A program made the translations under genes and the position numbers. A stretch of DNA of 64,000 nt, from positions 1-64,000 of the forward strand of contig CANBWO010000007.1 of NCBI GenBank assembly GCA_947373155.1, in the 5' to 3' direction. This document shows, piece by piece, positions 27,006 through 35,916 of the stretch (position 1 is its first letter; every line of letters begins with the position of its first letter). The DNA comes from Microbacteriaceae bacterium (GTDB taxonomy: Bacteria; Actinomycetota; Actinomycetes; Actinomycetales; Microbacteriaceae). Under the pieces are notes generated by a model, which saw only the letters and a list, made by a program, of their open reading frames with translations, ran no database searches and was not told the DNA's origin.

Positions 27006-29087
27006 TTAGTGGGTAGGGGCTACAACGCGGCTAAGGATGCTGTAGTCGCTTCCAATGCGGTTGGTGTAGCCGAACTTGTCATCGATGGCAACGTTTACCG
27101 CACCGATGAAGGTGTGTGCACCGTTCACCTTGTGGGTCTCGTCGTACATCTTTAGCTGAACCTGACGCTCACCAGAGTGGAGGTTCTGGCTCTGCATGCT
27201 TAGCGGGGCTAGGTCCTCTCCATCCTTGACGGCACCAATCTTGATCGACATCGACTTGAATACAGCTCCGTGGCCCCAGGTCGACTTGACGTGAGCGGAC
27301 TGGAACAAGTGAGCCGACGAAGCAGGTGCGTAGCAGCTTCCCTCGAAGTTCACATCGGTGATACCGGTCTGAGCCTTGAAGTCATCGCGGTCCTCGGTCT
27401 GGGTCGAACGCTTAGATTCAGTCTTACGACGCTCATCGCGGTAAGCCTTGCTCTTTGAGTCAGATCCCTTCTCAAGAGAAGCAACTTCTGCATCGGTTGC
27501 CGAGTGTCCAAGGTGCTTGGTAGCCAAAGTGCGCTTCTCGGCTGCACTTAGGTTTCCAGCGTCGTCGTCACCCTCATTGTCGTAAGACGATGGGTTGGCG
27601 TCGTATGCAGCAACACTTGCCGAGTTCTCGTCATCCATGTAGATGAAGTCGCTGGTACCAGCGCTGTTGGTGTGCTTGCTACCGTTGCTGTCGATTTCGT
27701 TCCACGAGAAGTCATCGCCCGCAAGTAGCTTGTTAGGAGCAGCACAGGCGTGTGCCTGGTTCTCGTAGTTAGCGTTCAGCGTGGTTGGGTCGCAGAACCA
27801 AGCCTTGGTTTCACCAATGCGAAGGAACGACTGGTCGGCAAACTGAAGCTGAGCTCCAGGAAGCTTGGTGTCACAGCCAACGATGCGCGAACCGGACTCC
27901 GATGGAACACCGCTCGAGAAACGGATGCCCTTCTTTAGGTACAGCTCGTAACGAGGAGAGGTTGCTCCGTTTGGCTGAAGACGGAAGACGCCAGCCTTGT
28001 CGGTTTTCATCGATGAACCATCGAATGCAGCGAATACGATCGGCGCATTGATTGCGGCACAAGCGGTTACCAGGCTGTTGATGGTCGACAACTTGGTGTC
28101 GTCGATCCAGCCGTAGTAGTTGCCCTTGCTGGTGGTGTACTTGGAGGTGTTAACCCAGACAGCCTTTAGAGTGTGGCTGGCCTTGTCTCCACCGGTCCAG
28201 GTGCGGCTCACCAGGTTGCTAGTGCTGCGGCAGTCACCGCTGATCGAAACCAGCGTGGCATTGTTCTTCACACCAGATGCGCCGTTCACGGTTGGAGCTT
28301 TGTCCAACTTAGAGTTTTCGGTCTTCTGGTAGAACTGCTGAGTGCTGTTAGGCGAAGTCGCATTTGCATCGCTTGGGGCAATTGGCGCAACTGGAGCAGG
28401 CTGAGAACTCTGGCCATTTCCGTTATTCACTGAGGCGCTCACAATTGGAGTTCCGCCGGTGAAGTTGTTGTTACCCGAGGTTGGAGCAATGACCTGAGTT
28501 GGGTTTGATCCCGAACCCGAGTTAAGCTGCAAGGTACATCCGTTGACACCGGTTACAAGTGCGGTGGAGAGGTAGAAACCACCGGCAACCTTGATGGTGC
28601 CCTGGGTGCTACAAGGATTGCTTCCGTTAGGAACAATCGCAAGACCGCCGTCTACACCAACAACACAGCTACTGCCACAGTTGGTGCCGGTTCCGGTTAG
28701 AACAAACGAGGCCAACGGACCAGTCACACCGCTGCTTGCGGACTGAGTACAGCTGATGCTGACTACGGTTCCGCTTGCGGTGGTGTAGCTGAGGTTTGCG
28801 TTGGAGCAGTCGGTCGCACCTGCAGCATTGGTAACTGCGGTAGCACCGAGGTACTGTCCAGGGGAGTTTAGAACTGCGAGCGCGGCTTCAAGAGCCGAAT
28901 TCATGGTTGCTTCTTGGGCTTGGCCCTTAGCAATAGTCGAGTCAACCGCTTTGGAACTTGATGCTGTGAACAGGAACACCGAACTGAGCCAGAGGCTCAG
29001 AAAGACGACCATGAGCAGCACAAGCGCAAGCGCGGCACCCGAATCTGACTTCCCTTTCAGGAAAGCCGTATTCTTTAGGTTCTTCAT
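27006..29087 (-). CDS. Very large PilX-like pilus-associated protein
   Basis: 693 residues. It starts with a basic leader and KSDSG followed by a hydrophobic helix AALALVLLMVVFLSLWL with no Glu at +5, the pattern of PilX/GspK-type components. The exported remainder is Ser/Thr/Asn-rich with many cysteines, a Pro-rich segment (near 235-250) and a charged, Asp/Glu/Lys-rich stretch near 510-575. It may be a tip or adhesive subunit; this is inference. Its ATG overlaps the previous gene's TGA by one base. Confidence 0.75.
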   Translation of the reverse strand: MKNLKNTAFLKGKSDSGAALALVLLMVVFLSLWLSSVFLFTASSSKAVDSTIAKGQAQEATMNSALEAALAVLNSPGQYLGATAVTNAAGATDCSNANLSYTTASGTVVSISCTQSASSGVTGPLASFVLTGTGTNCGSSCVVGVDGGLAIVPNGSNPCSTQGTIKVAGGFYLSTALVTGVNGCTLQLNSGSGSNPTQVIAPTSGNNNFTGGTPIVSASVNNGNGQSSQPAPVAPIAPSDANATSPNSTQQFYQKTENSKLDKAPTVNGASGVKNNATLVSISGDCRSTSNLVSRTWTGGDKASHTLKAVWVNTSKYTTSKGNYYGWIDDTKLSTINSLVTACAAINAPIVFAAFDGSSMKTDKAGVFRLQPNGATSPRYELYLKKGIRFSSGVPSESGSRIVGCDTKLPGAQLQFADQSFLRIGETKAWFCDPTTLNANYENQAHACAAPNKLLAGDDFSWNEIDSNGSKHTNSAGTSDFIYMDDENSASVAAYDANPSSYDNEGDDDAGNLSAAEKRTLATKHLGHSATDAEVASLEKGSDSKSKAYRDERRKTESKRSTQTEDRDDFKAQTGITDVNFEGSCYAPASSAHLFQSAHVKSTWGHGAVFKSMSIKIGAVKDGEDLAPLSMQSQNLHSGERQVQLKMYDETHKVNGAHTFIGAVNVAIDDKFGYTNRIGSDYSILSRVVAPTH

Positions 29088-29926
29088 CAGTTATCGATCT
29101 TTCGTTTCATATTGGTTGTCAAGCTGTCACTGAATGTGACATCACTTTGGTTGATAGTCACTAGGTCGGCTTTGCCGGCCAGGTTCGTATCATTTTTCTG
29201 AAACGGCAAACGGAACGTGAACGCGGTAATACCCACGTTGCTCGTCGTTGCAGAAACTCCAGTTACAGCGCAGCTGGTCGCCTGACCGCTGCTGTTTGAG
29301 CAGATGACCTGAGTCTGTCCGCTAGCTTGGGTATAAAAGTTTTGACCAAAATTAATGATCTTGCGCTGGCTCGTGGAGCTAGCCAGGTCGGCGCTGCCAC
29401 CGGTGTCGGTGCAAGTGACGCGCCACATTGAGTATCCACCGGTAGTTGCCTCGTTGGCACGCATTTCGTAGCCCACCCAATAGTTCGTAGGCGTGGCGTA
29501 ACTGGCGCTGGTGGTGTTGATGGTGGTCTCGTTCAGAGTAAAGAGTGTGCGCACAAAGTTTGGATTTGCAACGGATGCGCCACGAGCATCGGTAGTGGTT
29601 GGAGAGACCCAGTTATCTGCGTTCTGTGTGGTCATCCAAGAAGAGCAAAGGCCAAAAGTCTGAGTGCGATCGGTTGGGTCTAGGGCAACCGGCGCGGCAT
29701 CCGAGTAAACGTTTACATCTAGGGCAGATCCAAAATCTGCACGCAGCTGCTGCACGTATCCGCCCACTATGTTCTGGGTCACCGCGTGCGAAACCGTGTT
29801 AGCCATTCCATTCGAGACATCGGCAGTTAACCGGAACAATGTGGCCGCCATGAGCGCGGTGACCACTGTGGCAACCAAGACCTCAACAAGGGTTAGTCCT
29901 GAATCCTGCGAAATTTGCGCGCTCAT
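29087..29926 (-). CDS. PilW-like prepilin-type protein
   Basis: 279 residues from the ATG at 29926: AGGTGA lies 7 nt upstream, and the start overlaps the previous stop (TAATG), while a GTG at 29932 is too close to that site. The leader ends in QDSG and the helix reads LTLVEVLVATVVTALM with Glu at +5. The globular part is Thr/Asn-rich with several cysteines. A minor pilin of the cluster. Confidence 0.82.
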   Translation of the reverse strand: MSAQISQDSGLTLVEVLVATVVTALMAATLFRLTADVSNGMANTVSHAVTQNIVGGYVQQLRADFGSALDVNVYSDAAPVALDPTDRTQTFGLCSSWMTTQNADNWVSPTTTDARGASVANPNFVRTLFTLNETTINTTSASYATPTNYWVGYEMRANEATTGGYSMWRVTCTDTGGSADLASSTSQRKIINFGQNFYTQASGQTQVICSNSSGQATSCAVTGVSATTSNVGITAFTFRLPFQKNDTNLAGKADLVTINQSDVTFSDSLTTNMKRKIDN

Positions 29927-31545
29927 TAGCACGTCACCTTGGCGTAAATAGGAATGGTCACACTGGAAAGTCGGGGGTCCTTGATTGCGCCAATTTGTTT
30001 GCTGCTGTCAACGGTTCCGGTGCTCAGGGTGTTGCCGTTGTTGCGGCAAAGTGAGCTGGTTCCGTTGTAGGTCTTGATGTAAACGCGCACCTTGTAGCTA
30101 TCGGTAGCGGCATCGTAGCTCGACGAATAAATATTGCTGCCGCTCAGAACGGTCTTGTCAATGATGCTGGATGGTGCGGACATTCCAGTGAGCGAAGCCA
30201 CGGTTGAACCCGTGCCTGGCAGGCTGTAAACATCTACATAGCAAGAGTTGCCATCGCCCGAAGGGAACTTGCTCAGGTAAGTGGTTCCGGTTGCGGTTGA
30301 AATGCAACGAACGGTAGTTGGCGCACTTTGGAAGTCCAGCTGTGGGCGGCTGAGTGCCGAATAGCTAGCCGCAAGGGTCACGGTTCCCTGAAGCTTGCTG
30401 CCGGTCACCAAGAAGCTAAGTGGCGACTGAGATCCGGTGGTAGAGCTCGCGGTGCTGAATCGGACACAGGCGCTGCGAGTGGTGCAGGTACCCGATGGCT
30501 TGGCCGAACCCGAGGTCAAGATCGAGTATGGTCCGTACGATGTGGTGTTTGCTGTAAAAGCCTCGTCGCCGTATCCGCCGGCAAGGGTAACGCGGATGTC
30601 CTTGCTGCCACAAGCCGAGGATGTTGCACCGTTCGAGGTGTCAATCCAGCCACAGGTGCTAAGTGCAGAAAGGCTAGTGTCTGATCCCGTGATGGTCAAA
30701 GCAGGGTAAACACGAATGGTTAGGTTATTGGCGGCCAACTTGGACCAGTAGTTGGTGTTTAGGTCGAAAGCCTTGATGGTGGTCTTGTAATCCACATAAG
30801 CCGCACCAGAGTTTGCCGCCGTAGTAGCGGTAACCGAAACAGTTGCCGATGAACCGTTAGCGTTAGGCGCCTCGGAAATGGTCACCTTGCCAGGAAGCGG
30901 GCTACCTGCGTCTACCCAGGTGAGGTCGCCAACAAAGGCGGTTGTTAGGTCAGGCAAGGTTGCGTTTACGTTAAAGGTCACCGATGAACCGGCCACGACC
31001 TCCACCAAACCGCTATTTGCTGGTACCACGCGGAAGTCGGTGGTCACCAGGCTGGTTCCGGTGGCGTTATCAAAGATGGTCTTGACTACCTGCGTCTGCT
31101 GCACAACTCCAGTTGGACTGCTGTACTGCAGGGTAATCATCTGGGTGTCGTCAGATGCGTTGTTCTTGGTGGAACAAGGTGCGTAAAGAGTTTGGTTCGC
31201 GGTGCTCACGTAAAGGGTGCGAGACGAGATCGCGATGATCTTGATTACGCCACCATTAATGTTTAGTTCGGTGCCAAAGTGGCTGGTGTAAGGGTCTGGG
31301 GTGTTCTTGTCGCAACCCAAAAAAACGATGTCGCGCTTGAGGCTGTCCGCAGCCTGCTGAAGCTGGTTGCTGGCGTAAATAACGGCAGCGGTCTTACGGA
31401 CGGTAAGGCTAGAGGAGTTGAGTCCGCCAAGCAACGACGAACCAACCACGCCAAGAATTACGATGGCGATGATTACTTCGAGTAGAGAGGAACCTGACTC
31501 TTGTTTTGCCTTTAGGCGCTTGATGATGCTGTTCAATTTAGCCAC
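29926..31545 (-). CDS. Large prepilin-type protein (PilV-like start, 539 residues)
   Basis: Called from the GTG at 31545, which overlaps the pilC stop by 8 nt. The leader KAKQESG is followed by SSLLEVIIAIVILGVVG with Glu at +5. The rest is an unusually long Ser/Thr-rich, beta-type extracellular region with several cysteines. Ordinary minor pilins are 150-250 residues, so this one carries an extra domain, perhaps adhesive. Function inferred only from the N-terminus and neighbours. Confidence 0.8.
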   Translation of the reverse strand: MAKLNSIIKRLKAKQESGSSLLEVIIAIVILGVVGSSLLGGLNSSSLTVRKTAAVIYASNQLQQAADSLKRDIVFLGCDKNTPDPYTSHFGTELNINGGVIKIIAISSRTLYVSTANQTLYAPCSTKNNASDDTQMITLQYSSPTGVVQQTQVVKTIFDNATGTSLVTTDFRVVPANSGLVEVVAGSSVTFNVNATLPDLTTAFVGDLTWVDAGSPLPGKVTISEAPNANGSSATVSVTATTAANSGAAYVDYKTTIKAFDLNTNYWSKLAANNLTIRVYPALTITGSDTSLSALSTCGWIDTSNGATSSACGSKDIRVTLAGGYGDEAFTANTTSYGPYSILTSGSAKPSGTCTTRSACVRFSTASSTTGSQSPLSFLVTGSKLQGTVTLAASYSALSRPQLDFQSAPTTVRCISTATGTTYLSKFPSGDGNSCYVDVYSLPGTGSTVASLTGMSAPSSIIDKTVLSGSNIYSSSYDAATDSYKVRVYIKTYNGTSSLCRNNGNTLSTGTVDSSKQIGAIKDPRLSSVTIPIYAKVTC

Positions 31546-32806
31546 CCAAACTCTGCGAAGAGTAGATGCCATACATAGCCGAGACCAGAGCAACAGCCAC
31601 GAATCCGGTACCGCCACCGATAACCAAAAGCACGATCGGCTCGATCAGCGCGGTTAGGTTCTTGAGCTTGTAGTCAACTTCGCCGGTGTAGAAAACGGCT
31701 GCGTGCTTTAGCTGCTGGGTCAAAAGACCAGACTGCTCACCCACGCGGAAAATCTGAACAGCTTCCTGCGGAAACATCTTGGTGTCGGCCAGGGGCTCTG
31801 CTAGTCCGCGGCCGGCGATAACGCCATCGCGGGTTTTCTCAACAGCGATCTGGTAGGCACGGTTTCCCATTACCTCAGAGGAAAGCTTGAGTGCGTCTGT
31901 AAGAGGAACACCGGTGTCGTTTAGGCTTCCCAAAATGCGGCAGAAGCGCTCCAGGGCAACAAGCTGAAAAATCGAACCGAATACCGGAAGCTTCAGCATG
32001 AACGAATCGGTTGCTAGGCGTCCGCCATCGGTGCGGCGCCAAGCCTGGATTCCCACAACAGACAGCACAATAACCGCAACAATTGCTGGCCAGTAGGCTC
32101 CAACAAAGTTGGTTACCGCAAGCAAAGTTGCGGTGGCCGGTGGCAGTTCGGTGTCTAGTGACACAAAGAAGGTCTTGAACTTAGGCAGAACCACGGTGGA
32201 AAGCACGATGATCGCGGTTACACCCAAAAGCGAAAGCACGGCAGGGTAGTACATCGCTGATTTCACGGCACGCGCTGCTGCCAGGTCGCGCTCCAGGTAG
32301 ATTGCCAATGTATCGAAGGTGCCCGAAAGGTCTCCGGTACGCTCAGCAGCTCCGAGGATCGCCACATAGTATTCAGGGAAAACAGCCTTGTGCTCGCCCG
32401 CGGCCTTCGCCAGGGTCGCACCATCGCGAACGTCGTCAACCATGGATTCCAGAGTGGAAGCCATGAGCTTGCTCTTGGTGGATTCGCTAAGTAGCTGAAG
32501 CGCCTGAAGAATTGGGATTCCGGCAGAGGTAAAAGCAGAGAGCTGGCGGGTCACCTGAAGCAGAATTGCCCCGGTGACCTTCTCGCCAAGCTCCAAGGAC
32601 ATAAGTCCGTTGTACTCACCAATGGTGGTTACCTTGATGCCCTGCTCCATGGCCATCTGGCGAGCACGGCTTCGGCTGATTGCCTTTACCTGGGTGCTGA
32701 CCTTCTTGCCATCGGTGCTGGTACCAACGACGCGCCAGTTTTTAGGTGCAGCTGGCGCACCGGCCACTGGGGCCTTCTTGCCTAGTCCAAAGAAACTAGT
32801 TGACAT
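31538..32806 (-). CDS. pilC: Type IV pilus inner-membrane platform protein PilC
   Basis: 422 residues with two T2SSF domains (about 80-200 and 285-405), each with hydrophobic helices, and the conserved GDLSGTFDTLAIYLE and GEQSGLL motifs. PilC couples the PilB motor to pilin insertion. An N-terminal extension precedes the first domain. Overlaps pilB by 11 nt. Confidence 0.93.
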   Translation of the reverse strand: MSTSFFGLGKKAPVAGAPAAPKNWRVVGTSTDGKKVSTQVKAISRSRARQMAMEQGIKVTTIGEYNGLMSLELGEKVTGAILLQVTRQLSAFTSAGIPILQALQLLSESTKSKLMASTLESMVDDVRDGATLAKAAGEHKAVFPEYYVAILGAAERTGDLSGTFDTLAIYLERDLAAARAVKSAMYYPAVLSLLGVTAIIVLSTVVLPKFKTFFVSLDTELPPATATLLAVTNFVGAYWPAIVAVIVLSVVGIQAWRRTDGGRLATDSFMLKLPVFGSIFQLVALERFCRILGSLNDTGVPLTDALKLSSEVMGNRAYQIAVEKTRDGVIAGRGLAEPLADTKMFPQEAVQIFRVGEQSGLLTQQLKHAAVFYTGEVDYKLKNLTALIEPIVLLVIGGGTGFVAVALVSAMYGIYSSQSLGG

Positions 32807-34238
32807 CCTTGGTTACCAATCGGGTTGCTTCTTGAATCGTGGTTTTGCCTTGTAGGGCAAGGTCGTAGGCTTCGTGCTCGAGGGTCTTTAGGCCCTCTTC
32901 TTCGGCCATACGGTAGAGGTCGGTTGGATCCGGACGAGTGGAGATTAGCTCTCGCATCTTGTCGCTGATCTCAAATACCTGGTAAACACCAACGCGGGAA
33001 CGGAAGCCCGAACCGCGGCAAACCGCACAACCCAAACCGCGACGAAGGGTGACCTTCTTTGGCAGTTCGAAATCGGCGAGCACTAGGCGCTCGGCAGCCG
33101 AAGCGGTGTAGTCCACTGCGCAGTAGTCGCAGACACGGCGAACCAGACGCTGGGAAACAACACCGCGAAGAGCGGCTGCAACCAGGTAAGGCTCGATGTC
33201 CATCTGGAACATACGGTAGACAACGCTCTGGGCGTCGGTGGCGTGAAGCGAGGTGATAACCAGACGGCCCGAAAGAGCTGCCTGAACCGAGATACGTGCG
33301 GTTTCCGCATCGCGGGTCTCACCAACCATGATTACGTCAGGGTCCTGACGAAGTAGGGCACGAAGCTGAGTGGCAAAGCCAATGCCAAGGTCTTCTACCA
33401 CTGGGATGTGGTTAATGCCCTTCATGATGTATTCCACTGGGTCTTCAATGGTGCTCACGTTGAGGTTCTCAACATCGAGGTCGTGAAGAGCCGAGTGAAG
33501 GGTGGTGGTCTTACCCGAGCCGGTTGGTCCTGCGGTAATGACCAGACCGTGCTGAGCGTGCACCATGCGGCGCACCTTACGAAGTTTGTTGTCGTCTAGG
33601 CCAAGTCCGGCTAGGTCGGTTAGACCACGCTTGGTGTCCAGTAGACGCATAACGGCTTTCTCGCCGTACAAAGTGGTAACGGTTGCAAGGCGGCAGTCAA
33701 TCTGGCGTCCCTCAACCTGGATGCTGAACTGGCCGTCCTGTGGGCGGCGACGCTCAACAATGTTGATCTTGGCAAGAACCTTTAGGCGGCTGATAAACGG
33801 CGATGACACGCTGTTTGGAAGGCGAACCATGGTCTCGAGCTGGCCATCGACGCGGGCACGAACCACAAGGTCCGACTCGGTTGGCTCAACGTGGATGTCG
33901 CTGGCGCGAAGCTTCACTGCGCGCTCCAGCACGTCGTTGACCAGGTCGGCCATCGGGCCTTCGCTGTCTACGGACGCGGTTGCGATTGGGTCGAAAGGCT
34001 TGTTGAATCCATCGCGGTAAATGGAGTCAAGTAGTTCAACCAGAAGGTTGTCCTCGACCGGAATCTGGGTGACCTGGGTACCCAATTTGTTTTGAATTTG
34101 CTCGCGTGCGGCTTCGCGAGTGGCTTCATCTTGGCTGGCTGGTAGACCAACTACAAGGACTTCACCATCCTGGCGTAATCCCAATGCTGACAGGCTCTTG
34201 GCCATATCTGCAGGAATCAGATCTGAAACGATATTCAC
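32796..34238 (-). CDS. pilB: Type IV pilus assembly ATPase PilB
   Basis: 480 residues. Secretion ATPase with Asp-box region, Walker A GPTGSGKTTTL, Walker B QDPDVIMVGE, His-box TSLHAT, and a zinc-binding CDYC ... CAVC module near the C-terminus. The N-terminal MshEN-like part is shortened. It powers pilus extension. No PilT retraction ATPase is seen in the window. Confidence 0.93.
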   Translation of the reverse strand: MNIVSDLIPADMAKSLSALGLRQDGEVLVVGLPASQDEATREAAREQIQNKLGTQVTQIPVEDNLLVELLDSIYRDGFNKPFDPIATASVDSEGPMADLVNDVLERAVKLRASDIHVEPTESDLVVRARVDGQLETMVRLPNSVSSPFISRLKVLAKINIVERRRPQDGQFSIQVEGRQIDCRLATVTTLYGEKAVMRLLDTKRGLTDLAGLGLDDNKLRKVRRMVHAQHGLVITAGPTGSGKTTTLHSALHDLDVENLNVSTIEDPVEYIMKGINHIPVVEDLGIGFATQLRALLRQDPDVIMVGETRDAETARISVQAALSGRLVITSLHATDAQSVVYRMFQMDIEPYLVAAALRGVVSQRLVRRVCDYCAVDYTASAAERLVLADFELPKKVTLRRGLGCAVCRGSGFRSRVGVYQVFEISDKMRELISTRPDPTDLYRMAEEEGLKTLEHEAYDLALQGKTTIQEATRLVTKDVN

Positions 34239-34340
34239 TCTGTTTTCCTTCCCCTAGTTTGAACTGACTAGGTAATGAAAACACGATGAATATTGGGCTT
34301 CAGGCCCGCCGAGGGGATAGCACTACATTTTTTTTGACAG

Positions 34341-35159
34341 TTAAAACGACCAGGGTGCTAGCACTATATTTTGCAGAAAATCGCCACCCATAAAGCAAAT
34401 CCAGAAGCCCGCGAGCAAAAATGGCCCGAATGGAATAGCGCTCTTGGAATTGCCTTTTTTGGTAAGAAGAATGCCCAGCGAATAGAGCCCGCCAATCAAA
34501 AATGCCACCACAAAAGTTGCTATGGCCGATCGGTAGCTAAACATTCCGGCGGCAATACCAAGACTCACAACCAGTTTCACATCACCCAGCCCCATGCCGT
34601 TTTTACTGAAGACAGCGATGAGAAACAAAAGGAAAGCTGGAATCAAACCGCAGAGCATTGTCCACATGAACGCTACCCAGTCACCGGTTATGACTGCTTG
34701 GGTGACTGCAAAAATTGCGACAGCAATAGCCGCACTGTAGGTCAGCAGGTTGGGTAGTCGATAAAGCTTGATGTCGATCAAAAACAGCGGCACAGTGACA
34801 ATTGCGATTGCGGCGGTGGCTAGGTGAGCCATGCCAAGTTGGGGTGCCGGCCCCGGTGTAAAAGCCGAGACAAATAGCAGTGCGGTGGTGAATTCGATCA
34901 GCGGATATTTGGTGCTGATCTTTAGGCCGCAGCCTTTACACTTGCCACCCAGAAGGAAAAATCCCAGAATCGGAATATTTTCATTCCAACGCAGCTCACG
35001 CTTGCAGTTCGGGCATTGCGATCCGGGGGTAACAATGGACTTGCCATCTGGAACTCGAGATTCCAACACCGTGGCAAAAGAACCAAAACAAGCACCCAAA
35101 ACCACAAGCGTTACCCAGGTGAGCGCTGATCCGAAGGCCGTTAGTTGTTCGCTGTTCAA
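34341..35159 (-). CDS. pilD: Prepilin peptidase PilD
   Basis: 272 residues with about seven hydrophobic helices. It has the two CxxC pairs (CPNC and CKGC) of the N-terminal cytoplasmic domain, an Asp in LIDIKLYRLPN and the GMGDVKL motif with the second catalytic Asp. It cleaves and N-methylates the prepilins encoded around it. It lies 181 bp downstream of the pilA start gene's coding end region and 102 bp upstream of pilB. Confidence 0.92.
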   Translation of the reverse strand: MNSEQLTAFGSALTWVTLVVLGACFGSFATVLESRVPDGKSIVTPGSQCPNCKRELRWNENIPILGFFLLGGKCKGCGLKISTKYPLIEFTTALLFVSAFTPGPAPQLGMAHLATAAIAIVTVPLFLIDIKLYRLPNLLTYSAAIAVAIFAVTQAVITGDWVAFMWTMLCGLIPAFLLFLIAVFSKNGMGLGDVKLVVSLGIAAGMFSYRSAIATFVVAFLIGGLYSLGILLTKKGNSKSAIPFGPFLLAGFWICFMGGDFLQNIVLAPWSF

Positions 35160-35194
35160 AATCTCTGACCCTCACCGGTAAAACGACTTGTTTC

Positions 35195-35240
35195 GTTAAA
35201 AAGAAGTGCGGTTGCAATCCTATTGGACTGCAACCGCACT
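35195..35240 (-). terminator. Terminator between pilA and pilD
   Basis: On the minus strand GTGCGGTTGCA pairs with TGCAACCGCAC, followed by TTCTTTTTAA. It should end most pilA transcripts and so raise major pilin output relative to the assembly genes downstream. Confidence 0.8.
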
Positions 35241-35252
35241 CAAAAGTTGCGA

Positions 35253-35678
35253 CTAAGCGCCAGCCTTGCAAGCGGTTGCGTCGAAGGTTCCAGCAACAAC
35301 TGGGGTGCCTGCAACGGAGATGCTCTTGGTGGTTGCGTTGTAGGTTGCCTTCAAGGTGTAGTCAGCCTTGTCTGCAAGTGCCTTCATGTAGTTAGGAACA
35401 AGAAGTGTGGTTAGCTCTGCATCGGTGTAGTCCAGAGGAGCAGAGGTGTCTGCAGGAACTGCAGGAGTCGAGTTCTGCGATACGTAGCTGTCGAATGCGT
35501 TTACGTAGGTGAGAGCAGATGCGGAACATGCCTTTACGATCGCGGTAGCGCGTGCGTTGTTAACGGCAACAACGGCGATAACGGACAGGATGCCCAGGAT
35601 AAGTACTACTACTAGAAGTTCGATAAGAGTGAAACCCTTGTCTGAGCTCCCCTTTAGCTGCTTGCGGATTGAGTTCAC
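35253..35678 (-). CDS. pilA: Major type IV pilin PilA
   Basis: 141 residues from the GTG at 35678, which has AAAAGG upstream and gives a short basic leader ending SSDKG. The mature helix is FTLIELLVVVLILGILSVI with Phe +1 and Glu +5. A Cys pair in the globular domain (KACSAS ... TACKAG) probably forms the D-loop disulfide. It stands first in the cluster and has its own terminator, as expected for the main subunit. Confidence 0.9.
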   Translation of the reverse strand: MNSIRKQLKGSSDKGFTLIELLVVVLILGILSVIAVVAVNNARATAIVKACSASALTYVNAFDSYVSQNSTPAVPADTSAPLDYTDAELTTLLVPNYMKALADKADYTLKATYNATTKSISVAGTPVVAGTFDATACKAGA

Positions 35679-35855
35679 GGTATTAGCCTTTTCTGTGAAA
35701 TAGATTGGTGTCTTTCTGACAATCACAAGATTAGGAACGTGTTTGCTCTGGCTCTTTCTAACAAAGTAGCAGCCGAACATTTGTGCAAAAAATGGCTAAA
35801 TCTGCCCTTATGTCAGCGTAATTCAGCGAGAAAACCGATTCCGCAGTCGTGCCAG

Positions 35856-35909
35856 TAAACTTATCTGGTGCCCAACAGGGCGCAAGCCGCTTTGGCGCAA
35901 TTGGTAGCG
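35856..35909 (+). repeat. Left copy of the 54-bp repeat: promoter and 5' half of tRNA-Thr
   Basis: It matches 39408-39461 at 50 of 54 positions. The last 24 nt (35886-35909) are identical to tRNA-Thr nucleotides 1-24 (acceptor 5' strand and D-arm); all four mismatches lie upstream of the tRNA. The tRNA sequence stops before the anticodon stem, so this is a pseudo-tRNA, possibly still transcribed because the upstream region is conserved. Confidence 0.85.
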
Positions 35910-35916
35910 GCTGCCA

